Source: Riptortus pedestris (Eukaryota > Arthropoda > Insecta > Hemiptera > Alydidae). Taken from it: DNA of 64,000 nt. The stretch spans positions 22,063,001 through 22,127,000 of the forward strand of contig CM032230.1 of assembly GCA_019009955.1 (NCBI GenBank), in the 5' to 3' direction. The position numbers and the translations under genes are program-made. This document shows, one piece after another, positions 21,137-32,411 of this stretch. The notes under the pieces are model-generated. The model was given only the letters and a program-made list of their open reading frames with translations, did no database searches and was not told the origin of the DNA. Positions within the stretch are counted from its first letter, which is position 1, and each line of letters begins with the position of its first letter.

Positions 21137-21287
21137 GGGGCTCAGGTAAGCCAAGTGAACGTTAGCATTAACTTCCATGGCAAACCTTGAGTGGGGAGTT
21201 CGATTGCCGCCTAGGCTACAGGAATTGACGGAGTCACTAAATAAAATCCTTAGTCCCACCCTGGCAAAAAAAGTGGACATTAATAAA
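21137..21287 (+). mobile_element. tRNA-derived SINE copy
   Basis: Starts GGGGCTCAGGTAAGCCAAGT, with box B-like GAGTTCGATTGCCGCC, the body phrase GGAGTCACTAAATAAAATCC, CCCACCCTGGC, then a deletion to the 3-prime end AAAGTGGACATTAATAAA. The central hairpin and GATAACCCGTCCC segment are absent. The family is described at 33133. Confidence 0.75.
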
Positions 21288-21384
21288 AATAATATTATAT
21301 TTACTCCAATGGAATTGGATCTTAAAATTAGAATTTTGAATAACCAAAAACGAATTTTACTTCAGCTAAAATACTCAGTGATAT

Positions 21385-21502
21385 GTTAGCAGATTTCTCC
21401 TGAGGAAATCAGCTATTGAGATCATACTCATGAAATGTTTCTTCAAATGTCCATCGATCCTACCTAAGAGATGACGAAAATGAGTTACGTTCAAAACTGT
21501 GT
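21385..21502 (-). repeat. H-family tail fragment
   Basis: TTAGCAGATTTCTCCTGAGG through CCATCGATCCTACCTAAGAG to ATGAGTTACGTTCAAAACTG: a complete tail that stops where the TA tract would start. Confidence 0.85.
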
Positions 21503-21524
21503 TTATATCTATCTATCTATAGAA

Positions 21525-22245
21525 GAATGCCCGGTACCTTACATGAATTGGACACATCTTGGACTAAGACCCGACATTGTAATTATTACTGAAAATACAA
21601 ATCATTCATACCAGTATACAATTTACACAGACGGCAGCAAGGATGTACAGGACACAGGCGCTGCCTTTATCATTTTTGTAGGAAATAAAACTGATGATGT
21701 TCTAAAATGTAAAATTTTAAATTAGGCAACCATTGTTCTAATAACCAGGCCGAAATTATTGCCGTCTTACAGGCTCTAAAGTATGTAAATGAAATGGTGT
21801 TGCCACCAAACACTTACATTCTAATAGGCAATGAAATAGTCGATATCCATGCCAAAAGTGCCTCTAAAAGTAGCGAAGAGGTATTTGTATTAATAAAATT
21901 AAAGTATTAATTTGTGGCAACAGAGAAGGAATCAAACAGACAGACAAAGGATCACTTCTAAAATTATATATCCTTGTTTTAAAAAACCAATATCCCACTA
22001 TCCCAACATACACTTTATCTCACACAAATACTAACTGGACACGGTAATACAAACTCTTACTTATACAGATTCAAAAACACGGTCTCAAATACTTGTAAAT
22101 GCGACAGTTACACTGTACAGACATTCACCCACCTGATTTATGAATGTAGACTGACTCAAGACATACGAAGACAGTTAAAGACTCATTTTCCGCATGGCCT
22201 ATCAGTCCTGATGTTTTATATTAAAAACATCTAAATTTGTTAAAA
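21525..22245 (+). pseudogene. Non-LTR retrotransposon RNase H and C-terminal tail, broken
   Basis: RNase H begins YTIYTDGSKDVQDTGAAFII (first catalytic Asp in YTDGS). After a frameshift near 21720 it continues KLGNHCSNNQAEIIAVLQAL (catalytic Glu in NNQAE). The segment that should hold the TDS aspartate is deleted, and the chain resumes at GNEIVDIHAKSA. After another break, 22019-22200 reads ILTGHGNTNSYLYRF, then CKCDSYTVQTFTHLIYEC, the zinc-knuckle tail. These domains follow reverse transcriptase in jockey/R1/Loa-type elements. No RT is present. Confidence 0.85.
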
Positions 22246-22522
22246 GCAATAGCCTATGATATTCTTAAGCTGAGAGAGGAAAATATAATATAATATCAAT
22301 ATTATGTAATTTTTATTGGTTATTTAATTGTATTGCTTAATTGTTCTTATTTAATTAGTTTTTGTCAAGTTTAATTTTCATGTTCATATTTAAATATATG
22401 TATTATTATATAAAAATGTTTTGACAAAATGCACATATAAAGCAAATACTAATTGGGATGTGTAGAAAATAAAATCCCTCCACATAGGGTTACTATGTAG
22501 AGGAAATACATATCTATCTATT
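22246..22522 (+). repeat. 3-prime UTR and hairpin end of the non-LTR element
   Basis: Ends GGGATGTGTAGAAAATAAAA, then stem CCTC-c-ACATAG (22477-22487) pairing with CTATGT-a-GAGG (22493-22503), then AAATACATATCTATCTATTA. The loop region TAGGGTTACT is identical to that at 10927-10936, while the stem bases differ on both sides. Confidence 0.65.
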
Positions 22523-22689
22523 ATTAAGGGAATATACATACAAATTCGTTGTGCGATTAAGTCACTATTTAAGATTTTACCTTCTTGTCTTGAAAATGCT
22601 AATTTGAACTGTACCATACTAGACATTTAAGGTTTTCAGTAAACATCCAAGATCATATCGGTTATTGGCAGAAATAAATAAATAAATAG

Positions 22690-22952
22690 AAAGGAATAAG
22701 GGATGTTTAGAGAGGGGGTGGAATTCGAAAATTAAAAATATTTCCATTATTATGAGTCGAATCGAAAAATGGTTTTGCCTATCTTGTTAAAATGTTGATG
22801 GTCTACAATTGCTGGTCTGCATATTTTCTCGAAATTCAAATATTGAGTAATTCGTACTTCCTGGTTTTCAGTTAGAATTTCTGGTGAGATATCACTAGTG
22901 TGTCTTATAAGAAGGTGGGAAATCTGCTTAGTCTACGCAGCTCCTATCGGAC
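22690..22952 (-). repeat. H-family subtype D core with head
   Basis: GAGAGGGGGTGGAATTCGAA and GTCGAATCGAAAAATGG to the head GGGAAATCTGCTTAGTCTAC. There is no tail. Confidence 0.7.
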
Positions 22953-22971
22953 ATTTAAGCAGAGAATATAA

Positions 22972-22975
<4 letters not shown>

Positions 22976-23050
<75 letters not shown>

Positions 23051-23794
23051 CTGTTACGAACGCTCGCGGTCGTAATTTTTGTTTGATAGTTACCAAACTC
23101 GATATAAACGTTTTATGTCAAAAGCCAAATGAAGTTAGTTAACGGCTGAAATCGGACCAATTGGAGGGGGGGGAGGTTAAAGGAAGGGATTTTCAAAAAT
23201 TCGAAATCTCCGATACTGTACGTCGGGTCGAAAAATTGTATAGAACTAATATTGTAAATTAAATGTATTATAAATTTTGTTATATACATGTATTCTCTAT
23301 CTTGAATATTAACAAAGATATTTGCATTTTTCAGCCTTCAGCACAATCCCATTTCTACTCATGGAACATAAACAATGCACTGTTATGTAATAATCCACAT
23401 TATTCGAATTATATAAATACCTTAAATTGCTTTCAAGTGACCTTTATTATACGAGATAATTTAAAATATGTTCTGGTGAACCCCCCCCCCTCCTTTAAAG
23501 TTTTTGGATTACCAAAACTTGATTGTATGAGATAAAAATTATTCTTATCCATTACAAATAAAATTAATATGTTATATTCTAGTATATTTCAGTAATTCAT
23601 TTTCTTTCCAGTGAGAAGTTGGCACACCTGTATGTTTACTTTACAGGTGATTCCCGTTTGGAGGTAGGTTTCTTATAATCGATTGTATTTATTCACTTAA
23701 TTTGGTACTATTGTGTTACCAGTATGTAGATTTATCTATTGTAACACATCACGAGAGAAATCTGCTTAGTCTACGCAGCCGCTGCCTGACGGAT
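22976..23794 (-). repeat. H-family copy, block C, lacking tail
   Basis: The left edge is the (TA)n(GT)n tract (about 22977-23050). Core, a B-like segment, block C (ATTTCAGTAATTCATTTTCT, TTACCAGTATGTAGATTTAT) and head (CAGCCGCTGCCTGACGGAT) follow. The tail and palindromic end are missing. Confidence 0.88.
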
Positions 23795-23799
23795 TTTTT

Positions 23800-24220
23800 A
23801 TTCTTTGTTACTTATATTTCTAGTGGCCTACAAATTAGAGCTTCAGACACAATGCCGATCTAGTCTCTAAAGCCCTGGAAGCCTCCGCATTTAAAAAAAC
23901 CGTAAAGACATAGCTTGTATTGTTGAATAGAATAATGGAGGAAGGAGAAAGAGTGCCGATAGAGTCCTTGAGCTTGGGCCGTTAGATGGTAATGAAGGGG
24001 TTTCCTGCTCCTACACCTGTCATCTGCCTTAATCAGCTGCTGCTTCTTCAGCCAACCGACTCACCGCCGTCCTTACTTCCGCCATCCGTAGCATCTCGAT
24101 CCGTCTCTTAACTACACACTTCCAGTTATGACTTCCACATAACAAGTCCATAGTAAAGCAAAGTAAGGTAAACACACCAGATTTCGTGCGCGCAGGTCAC
24201 ACTGCTAATGTGACACAACT
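23800..24220. other. Unassigned, GC-richer stretch
   Basis: 23980-24180 is GC-richer than its surroundings and has no frame or repeat I recognise. Confidence 0.2.
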
Positions 24221-24224
24221 TATA

Positions 24225-24505
24225 AATCCAGTTACTTGAAGATTCAAATTCAAGATAGAGCATAGACTATCAAATTAAATTTGCAATAACCTATACAAGT
24301 AATACCTATACAATACGGAGATCATTTGAAGTTTTTAAATCACCACTCCACCTCTAAACGTATATTTCCACTAGTCAACGTTTAGGCGTAAACGAACTTG
24401 ATCTTTACATTAACAAATAATGTTAAAATATCTAGATAGGTAACGAATAAACAAACGCTAAAGCGAAAAAAAACATTTATATATATATATATATATAAAT
24501 AATAA
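24225..24505 (+). repeat. Diverged H-family core with short TA tract
   Basis: ATTCAAGATAGAGCATAGAC, GTAAACGAACTTGATCTTTA and AACGCTAAAGCGAAA lead to a TA run at about 24478-24497. Many indels. Confidence 0.65.
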
Positions 24506-24589
24506 TTGTAACTTCTATCGTTGATTTTTTTTCTCGAAATTTCCCGATACTTTTTCGTTTCACATGCTATAGACACGATAACTGGAATT

Positions 24590-25470
24590 TGTTGGTTTGG
24601 TGTCTGTCACCTTTTCACGCCCAAACCACTGAACCAAATTTTATGAAACTTGGTATGCATAGACATACAATATAATGTTTCATAAAATAATATGTTAATA
24701 TAGGCTATATTACCATTATCTGAGACGAACAGGAGTGCGGGTTATGAGGGAGGCCAGAAATTAAAAATAGCCATATTTCGTTACATTCAATGTTTTTGGC
24801 AAAAATATGTATATAATGAAAGTTTTTTATTTTATTATTGTACTTGTATTGTATACACAATAGTCGTATACCGAAGTATAAATGAGACTGATATACGATA
24901 AAAACTATAGCGGGAGTTAACAATTTAGTTAGACACAAAAGTCTTAACCAAACTAAACAAAATTCGGTGTGTAAATTATCGTTAATACCCCTGAGATTAT
25001 GAGATGTACATACATTACTGGGAACGAGAAGGAGTGGTAGTTATACGGGATGTCTGAAATGAAAAATCGGGATAATTAGTTTCCTTTTGTTTTTTCGGCG
25101 AAGATGCGTATAACAACAGTTTTTATATTTTTAGTTTTTACTTAAAGTAACTTTTGTTTTATACACTTTTACCGAAAACGGAAGAAATTCAGTCAAGATC
25201 CATAGGGGGAGTCAGCACTTTTAATGGGCAATAATGACAACCGAATTATACAAAATCGGCAAGTAAATTAGCATCAACTCTTCCACTATTAGAAGCTGTA
25301 TGAAGATTTCTTGGGACGGCCAGGAGTAAGGGTTGTATGGATGGCATTGTATGAAAAATTGCCGTATTTCGTTTCGTATTGGTTTTTCGGCAAACATGCA
25401 TCAGACGGTGTTTATATTATTATATAGCTGGAGTTACAATTTCATTAGTAATCATTAAAATGTGCACAAT
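24590..25470 (+). repeat. Degenerate tandem repeat, about three units of ~295 bp
   Basis: Landmark phrases recur with a period near 295: AACAGGAGTGCGGGTTATGA (about 24729), GAAGGAGTGGTAGTTATACG (25029) and GGCCAGGAGTAAGGGTTGTA (25319). Each is followed by a GAAATTAAAAAT/GAAATGAAAAAT/TATGAAAAATTG phrase, then a TTTTTCGGCAAACATGC-like phrase. Units are strongly diverged. One further unit lies at 13265-13612. No open frame persists across the units. Confidence 0.55.
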
Positions 25471-25535
25471 TTGACTTATGATGATGTTTTTAGACTTATA
25501 TGGTATGATTCGGATTAGTGAGGTTAAAATTTTAC

Positions 25536-25540
<5 letters not shown>

Positions 25541-25576
<36 letters not shown>
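25541..25576. repeat. (TA)n microsatellite
   Basis: TA repeats without H-family core on the left; the right flank is not family sequence either. Confidence 0.9.
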
Positions 25577-25579
<3 letters not shown>

Positions 25580-25582
<3 letters not shown>

Positions 25583-26215
25583 TAACAACTATTACAAGAG
25601 TGTAACAGAATGGTGTTCATGTTATTTGTTCATACCAAGACTAGAATTACTTAACTTGGCAAGTACAAATAACAAACCCTACATAAATAAATAACGAAAA
25701 ATTCCTATCCAGTACGTATGTGATTATTCCCTGCGTGGATACAAGAGGTGGAACTGGTGTTCATTTTCCATGCTTGAACGTTTTTCTTCAGCATTGTCTT
25801 TTACCTTGGTTCAAATGAAGGTAAAATGTTTATCAAGAATCAGGCGACCCAGACTACAATTAGGACGAAAGAAAATGGAATTGGCTACTGCTACTTAATT
25901 CAGAAGTACCAAGTACAACTACACACTTTCTATTAGGACATTATCAATCAACTATAAAGAAATAGGTGGGAAGAAATCTAGTTGTTAAGACCTTTTTCAG
26001 AGATCTGCACTCCCACAACCAACAAAATACGAATTATAATAACTTACAATTTTTCAATGGAACATGAATTTTAACATAATTCCAGTTTGACTGAGCATTC
26101 CGTAGCACGAATTTACAGAGCGTAGATGGAGGATTCAGGCCTTTTAAAATCAATTACGTTTAGAAGAATATTTCATTTGTGGGAATGGGATTTTAGAGAA
26201 AAATATAAATTTAAA
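25580..26215. other. Unassigned stretch
   Basis: No recognised gene or repeat. Confidence 0.2.
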
Positions 26216-26224
26216 AAAAAAGGA

Positions 26225-26757
26225 ACTCCGTAACGCAGGGGCTGCGTTAACTAAGCGGATTTCCCACGTGCTTCAAGTTTTTGCATTTATCTTAAAAATT
26301 AAAAGTTCAATCAGAACAATATTTGGTATTTAAGCGTCAAATAAAATGCTTCATAACATAATAGAGTATTGTTAATATGAGATGAGTGGGAGTTTATTGA
26401 AGATCGAAAACTAAAAAATGCAAATATCTCAGTTAAGAATCAAGATAATGAAAAAAATGAACATAACATTTATAGAACATTAAACTTGCAATAAGAATGA
26501 TTCTATACAATTTTTCGATCCGACGTATAATAACGGCGATATTAAGAATTTTCGAAATTCTCCCCCTGGTCAGATTTCAGCCGTAACGAACTTGATCTGT
26601 CTTTTTGTATATCAAGTTTGGTATATATGATATATATAGGAACAGACCTCATTTTAGTCATCTCCTGGGTAGGATCGATGGACATTTGAAGAAAATTTGC
26701 GAAAATCGCGTCGTGACTACGACCTCAATAACTGACTTCCCTTAAAGGAAATCAGCT
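26225..26757 (+). repeat. H-family copy, block B, full length, minimal TA tract
   Basis: Head ACTCCGTAACGCAGGGGCTG, block B, core, only TATATATGATATATA in place of the microsatellite, tail, and end CTTCCCTTAAAGGAAATCAG. At about 533 bp it is the shortest copy with both ends and shows what the element looks like with the microsatellite collapsed. Confidence 0.9.
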
Positions 26758-26760
26758 AAA

Positions 26761-26893
26761 ATAAATCTCAGTTAATATTTCCATTAGCGTAGGAACTTGT
26801 TTTTGAAACAAGACTGATTACGTGCCACTAATGACGGAAATATTTTGAATTTTTATTCTATTCCACATCTATCCACTGACTCTGTTATCTACT

Positions 26894-26961
<68 letters not shown>
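26761..26961 (+). repeat. H-family core remnant and (TA)n tract
   Basis: ATAAATCTCAGTTAATATTT and TAATGACGGAAATATTTTGA, then TA repeats at about 26899-26960. Confidence 0.65.
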
Positions 26962-27154
26962 CAAAACTATCTGCCCTTCTGGAGGGTTCCCCTCAGAGGC
27001 AGCCTCCTAATCTGCCTAACTGGTTAATGTTATAAAAAATATCTTATAAAATATAATAATATTATATTATGTTATAAAATATTTTTTAAAGCAAGAAATT
27101 TGTATGGAACTTCGATGGACCATGTAGAACGGAGTGCAGCTTAGCATCGTGCCT

Positions 27155-27412
27155 TTATTTATATACATGATAATTTATAATTCTCCTTAATAATTTGTGG
27201 ATAATACCAGTTCTTTTAAAGTTTCGGCTGTCCTTTGGGATATCGTACCTCTTGTACCTATCAGTTAGACGCTCCATTTTTCAATAGCGTCTTTGTCCTT
27301 GAAATACCCACAGCGAGGTTCGTAAATCTTCATCTTTCCCTCGTCTACTTCTGTTGACTGATAGATATTGGTTTCGAACCTTACTGTGGGATCTAGGATG
27401 ACTCCGTTTTCA
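27155..27412 (-). pseudogene. Non-LTR retrotransposon ORF fragment (C-terminal of RT)
   Basis: The minus strand reads GVILDPTVRFETN, STEVDEGKMKIYEP, a YFKDKDAIEKW segment, stop, and LIGTRGTIS. The ..iiDPTvRfE....vd.eK..iYep....GaRGTI pattern is a familiar region downstream of the polymerase domain in many insect R2/RTE-like reverse transcriptase ORFs. Three in-frame stops in about 86 codons. No flanking polymerase motifs are visible. Clade uncertain. Confidence 0.6.
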
Positions 27413-27423
27413 AGCTATATATA

Positions 27424-27965
27424 TAGAGTTTAAGCGTTACAAACCTAGATATTTAATTGTTCTATGTAAAAAGAAAGATCAAGTTCGATAACATACGTCG
27501 GATCGACAAATTGTATAGAACAAATCCTATTGCAAATTACATGTACTGTAAACACCCCTATATACGTATTCCTATTCACGAATATTAACCGAGATATTGG
27601 TATTTTTCAGTTTTGAGCAATGAGAAAACCCCCACTCCTACTCATGACATAAACAATTCTCTGTTATACGTATATAACAGGCCTCTCACTAAATACGAAG
27701 CTTACATAAAAAATAATGTTTTCAAGAGAGTCTTTATTATACTAGATACGTGCAAATATGTTCTGTTGACCCCACCCCCAACTCATAAGATATTGAATTA
27801 CTATTTACTAGGTTGAGTGATTGAGATAAAAAATATTCTGAATCATTATAAATAGTATATAGTAAATAGTTTTCAATAAAACTATATGTTAGATTCAGAT
27901 ATATTTCAATAATTGTGTTTCTTTCCAGTGTAGAATATAGCTTTGTATCTGTTCACTCCAAGAGA
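27424..27965 (-). repeat. H-family copy, core, B-like segment and part of block C
   Basis: AAGAAAGATCAAGTTCG, CATACGTCGGATCGACAAAT and ATTAACCGAGATATTGGTAT, then block C sequence (TTCAATAATTGTGTTTCTTT). Head and tail are missing. Confidence 0.8.
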
Positions 27966-28218
27966 TTGGCAATCACAAAAATCTTATAAGAAAGGGTTCC
28001 TACAAAATTAATAATGACAATTATGAATTAGTGAGCTGTTGTCAATAGTTTAAAGTTAATAAAATCAATTTAACAAAAAATAATGTAACTAGAAGGCAAA
28101 CTAACATTCCACAAAGTTTTAATGAGTAGTAAATTATTCAGAATCACTTTCTCGCCACTATTGAATCCGTTCGTAGTTGAATAACTGAACGCGAAAGAAT
28201 AATTCAGAAGAGGTAAAA
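27966..28218. other. Unassigned stretch
   Basis: No recognised feature. Confidence 0.2.
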
Positions 28219-28220
28219 TG

Positions 28221-28448
28221 GTCCGTCACGTAGGGGCTGTGTAAAATAAGCAGATTTCCCTCACGAAGTTTAACGGAAGATAAACCTACATACTGGAAAC
28301 AACTACCACCGCGAATATAAAGTAAAAATATAAACGATAATGAGAAATCATTTCAGTAAATTATAGTCATTTCACAACGAAAACTGCCTGAATTGTAAAA
28401 AAAAAACAACAGGTCTGCCAATCTCTCAGAGCCGAATACATAGATAGA
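28221..28448 (+). repeat. H-family head and block C, cut by the next copy
   Basis: GTCCGTCACGTAGGGGCTGT, TACCACCGCGAATATAAAGT, ACAGGTCTGCCAATCTCTCA. It ends GAATACATAGATAGAAA at the head of the next copy. Confidence 0.88.
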
Positions 28449-28450
28449 AA

Positions 28451-28895
28451 GTCCGTCACGCAGGAGCTGCGTTAACTATGCAGATTTCGCACGTGTATTT
28501 CCATCTCAAAATGTAAATGTTTGATGAGAACAATACCAGGTATTTAAGCTACAAAATATGGGCTTTATAGTATAATGTGCGTACTGTCATTATGACATGA
28601 GTAGGAGTGGGGGTTCACTAAAAGCCGGAAACTAAGAAACTCAAATATTTCTGTTAATAATCAAGATAGTGGAAAAATGTGCATAACATTTATAGAACAT
28701 TACATTTAAAATACGATTAGTACTATACAAATTTTCGATCCGACGCAAAATCAAGGAGATAATTCGAATTTTCCAAATCCCCCCCCCCTTCCCACTTTTA
28801 GCCGTTAACGAACATGAGCTTTATTTTTACATAAACCGATTAAATACCGAGTTTGGTATCGATCAGAAAAAATTGCGACAGCTCCAGCGTCAAAA
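28451..28895 (+). repeat. H-family head, block B and core
   Basis: GTCCGTCACGCAGGAGCTGC through block B and core to GCGACAGCTCCAGCGTCAAA. TA tract and tail are absent; it runs into a second core. Confidence 0.88.
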
Positions 28896-29231
28896 CGGCT
28901 TACTATTAATGAATGATATGACCAGAACTGGGGTTCACTGAAACTGAAAAACTATAAATTCAAACATCTCAGTTGATAATAATGATGCAAAAAATATTTA
29001 TAGAACAATATTTTCAATTTGCAATAAGATTAGTACTACACAATTTTTTCATCCGACGTATAGTAAAGGAGATATTTCGAATTGTCGAAATTCCTCCTCT
29101 GAACAACCCCCCCCCCTCCCTTACCACAGGCCCAAAATTCAACTATTAAAAAACTTGATATTTCCATTTACATTACACGATAAAATGTCACGTTTGTTAA
29201 TAATCACCCAGAAATGTCGATCGCTATAGCC

Positions 29232-29292
<61 letters not shown>
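28896..29292 (+). repeat. H-family B/core repeat with TA tract
   Basis: GACCAGAACTGGGGTTCACT and GAAAAACTATAAATTC, core, then (TA)n at about 29234-29290. It is a partial tandem duplicate of the preceding copy's middle part. Confidence 0.8.
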
Positions 29293-29293
<1 letters not shown>

Positions 29294-29421
29294 TCCAAAA
29301 AAATAGTAATTGCAACAATAACAAACTGAAGAGTTCAGCGCAAAATATTTCAAAACAAAATTGGAAAATTTATTATAAGAAGAAAAATATTTCTGAACAT
29401 TCCCAGAAAAGCCGCAATATA

Positions 29422-29580
29422 TGTAGTACAAATATTTTGACAACAGCTAAATTCGAAAGTTGCATTGGATATCATAATATGACAACAGTAAACTTCTCTC
29501 CAAGACGAATGTATAACTGTAAAAAGGCTATTCATTAACCAAAATTTTAAGTAAATGAATACACTTACAAAATAAGAAAT
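29422..29580 (+). repeat. Dispersed repeat of ~150 bp, copy 1
   Basis: TAGTACAAATATTTTGACAA, TAAACTTCTCTCCAAGACGA and AAAAAGGCTATTCATTAACC match 30874-31018. Both copies follow an H-family TA tract, at different distances. Confidence 0.6.
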
Positions 29581-29895
29581 ATTTTGCACTTTTAATAGGC
29601 ACATTAATATTAATATCAATAGGAAGTAGTTTATAAAAATAATGTAATTTGAGCTGTAAGTATATACTTCAAAACATATCTTTTATTTGCTTTATTAGGC
29701 GAGTTAGAAGATCAGAAAGGTATGAATGAAGGATAATCCACTCTTGCAATTAGTAGTAAATTCCTACTTTAAGCAACAGGTGCAGTTAGATTGGCTTACA
29801 GTGATTTACATTCCATTAGTAACTTACTTGGAAAATACCTTGATAGGGATACTACTCAGTCACCACAAGATGAAATCATTTGACTTGGGTATTAA
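29581..29895. other. Unassigned stretch
   Basis: No recognised gene or repeat. Confidence 0.2.
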
Positions 29896-29898
29896 AAC

Positions 29899-30083
29899 GT
29901 CCGTCACGCACGGGCAGCCTCAACTAAGCAGATTTCCCACGTGAATCACGTATTTGTACTTATCTCAAAAAATAAATGTTCAATAAGAACAATATTTGGT
30001 ATTTAGCCCTCAATTAAAGCGCTTCATAATATAACAGCTTAGTGTTAATATGACATGAGTAGAGGTGAGCGTTTACTGACGCC
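29899..30083 (+). repeat. H-family head and block B, interrupted
   Basis: GTCCGTCACGCACGGGCAGC, AATATTTGGTATTTAGCCCT, GAGTAGAGGTGAGCGTTTAC, stopping at GCCAGAAA where the next copy's head starts. This is the same break point as at 3843 and 19862. Confidence 0.88.
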
Positions 30084-30088
30084 AGAAA

Positions 30089-30872
30089 TTCCGTCAGGCA
30101 GGGGCTGAGTTAACTAAGCAAATTTCCCATTTGAAGGTTTACAATAGAAATATACATACTGTTAACACCAACGCGAGTTTGTGAATAAATACAAACAGTA
30201 ATGAGAAATCTTTCAGTTACAAGTTAATAGCTCTACAACGGAAAGCGCCTCAATTGTAAACAAACAGGGCAGCCAATCTCAATTTTAGACCGGAATGAAA
30301 ACCAATAATGAAATATATCTAAAGATATCTGAATATGCCATATTATTTTATTGAAAAATTTTACTATAGCTGTAATTTGTAATGAATCAGAATTATCTTA
30401 ATGTAAATTACATAAATTTTAGTAATCAAAGAACAAAAGAAGGGAGAGAGGGGGATCTAAAGAACGTATTTTCGTATATGTAACAAAGTAATAGTTCAAT
30501 GAAAACAATATTCCTTGTAATGAAGTGATTCATGAAATTACATGAGTAGGATTGGGGGTTTACTGAAAGCGGAAAACTATGAAATCCAAAAATCTCGGTT
30601 AATATTCCTGATACAGAAAATATGTAGAGAGCAACTTAATTTAATTTTCAATAAGACGGGTTCTACGTGTATACAATTTTTCGATCCGACATTAACTAAC
30701 GGAGATATTTCGAATTTTCCTAACTCTCCCCCACTAACCCTCCTTCCAACATGCCTGATTTCAGCCGTTAACGAGCTTGATCTCTCTTTTACATAAATTG
30801 ACCAAATATCGAATTTGGTAACGATCAAACATAATTGCTACCACTAGAGCTGTAAGATATATATATATATAG
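30089..30872 (+). repeat. H-family copy, block C, without tail, nested
   Basis: Head TTCCGTCAGGCAGGGGCTGA, block C, core, then a short TA run (about 30857-30870) that runs into the ~150-bp repeat. Confidence 0.88.
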
Positions 30873-30873
30873 T

Positions 30874-31018
30874 ACAAATATTTTTGCAATAGCTTAATTT
30901 GGAAGCTGCATTATGTATTTTGAAATCTGTAAACTTCTCTCCAAAACAAATTTGTATCAGTCAAAAGGCTATTTAGTACCCAAAAAATTAAATAAATAAA
31001 TACGCATACAAAAGAAAT
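30874..31018 (+). repeat. Dispersed repeat of ~150 bp, copy 2
   Basis: AGTACAAATATTTTTGCAAT, TAAACTTCTCTCCAAAACAA and AAAAGGCTATTTAGTACCCA match 29422-29580. It separates an H core from a further core end, TA tract and tail. Confidence 0.6.
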
Positions 31019-31049
31019 TGCGACCGCTAGAGCGTTAACTATTTATCTA

Positions 31050-31122
<73 letters not shown>

Positions 31123-31258
31123 TTGTGTAGATACACACACACACACACACACACACTTTTGAACGGCCCTCTTTTTTGACATCTGTGTAGGGGATCGATG
31201 TACATCCGGGAAATTTGTAAAAAATTGCGTCAATGTCAACCTCAATAGCTGATTAACC
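31018..31258 (+). repeat. H-family 3-prime part with compound microsatellite
   Basis: TTGCGACCGCTAGAGCGTTA, then (TA)n, (GT)n, and (CA)n to about 31155, then a tail ending CCTCAATAGCTGATTAACCT. The GT and CA runs face each other, making a foldable microsatellite. Confidence 0.85.
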
Positions 31259-31259
31259 T

Positions 31260-31832
31260 AATGGTTTGACAAGCTCATTGTTTTTCATTCTCGTAATTAG
31301 GAGCCTATGTGTACGCGATTCGAAGTTTTAATAAGATATACAATATTACACATAAAGTTCATTATTATCGTTCATTAAAGGCGAAGGGGGTAAATAGTAT
31401 TTCAAATATCTTTGTCATTCAGAGCCAGCTTAAAAAATGATATAAGTTTATTATATAAGAATCAATCCAGATGCAAATTTAAGTTACTTCGTGAGTATAA
31501 GACTGGGGGCTAAACGATTAATGCTTTTATTTAGAAAAAAATATTTAGATTGCTCACATAACAATAAATTAAAAAAAACGACTAAGTTTCTTCTCCGAAG
31601 CAGAAATACGATGTAAAATAGAAACTACAAATATTGTGCACAAGGAACTGAATAACGTAACTTAAGGCAGAAAACAAGGGGGTGCGCAGGGAGTGCACAA
31701 ATAAACAGAAACATACACATGAAAAGTAGAGAAACCACAAGTACAAAAAATCAAGCAAGAGCTGTGCAAACTAAGAATACTTTCCAAAAGTTGTAATAAA
31801 ATGTTGGTCTCATCTCACTATATAATAAACAA
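31260..31832. other. Unassigned stretch
   Basis: Weak H-like fragments, for example GCAAGAGCTGTGCAAACTAA near 31756. No gene found. Confidence 0.25.
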
Positions 31833-31836
31833 AAAA

Positions 31837-32306
31837 GTCCGTTCACGAAGGGTCAGCGTTAACTAAGCAGATTACCCACGTATTTGCATTTATCTCAAAA
31901 CTTCAATGCGAACAGTATTTGGTATTTAAGCTTCAAATAAAGTGCTTCATAACATAATAGAACATTGAAAACATGAGTGGGAGTGGGGCTTTACTGAAGA
32001 CCAAAAACTAAAAAATGCAAATATCTCAGTAAATAATCAAGACAGTGAAAAAATGTACAACAAATTTATAGAACATTACATTTGCAATAAGATTGGTTCT
32101 ATACAATGTTTCGATCCGACGCATAATAACGGAGATATTAAAAAGTTTTGAAATTCTCCCCCTGTAAACCCCTTCCCCCTTGGCCGATTTCAGACGTTAA
32201 GGAATTTCATCTTTCGTTTTGTATAAAACGATTATATATAGTGGGTACCGACAAAAATAAGACAAAAATTGTGACCGCTAGAGCTGTAACAGACAAATAT
32301 ATATAC

Positions 32307-32357
<51 letters not shown>

Positions 32358-32408
32358 CACATCATGAGTACGAACTCAATAGCTGATTTACCCTAAGAGA
32401 AATCTGCT
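31837..32408 (+). repeat. H-family copy, block B, with both ends, tail deleted
   Basis: Head GTCCGTTCACGAAGGGTCAG, block B, core and (TA)n at about 32298-32353. The tail restarts at ATCACATCATGAGTACGAAC, so about 60 bp of tail are missing, and it ends CCTAAGAGAAATCTGCT. Confidence 0.88.
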
Positions 32409-32411
32409 AAA

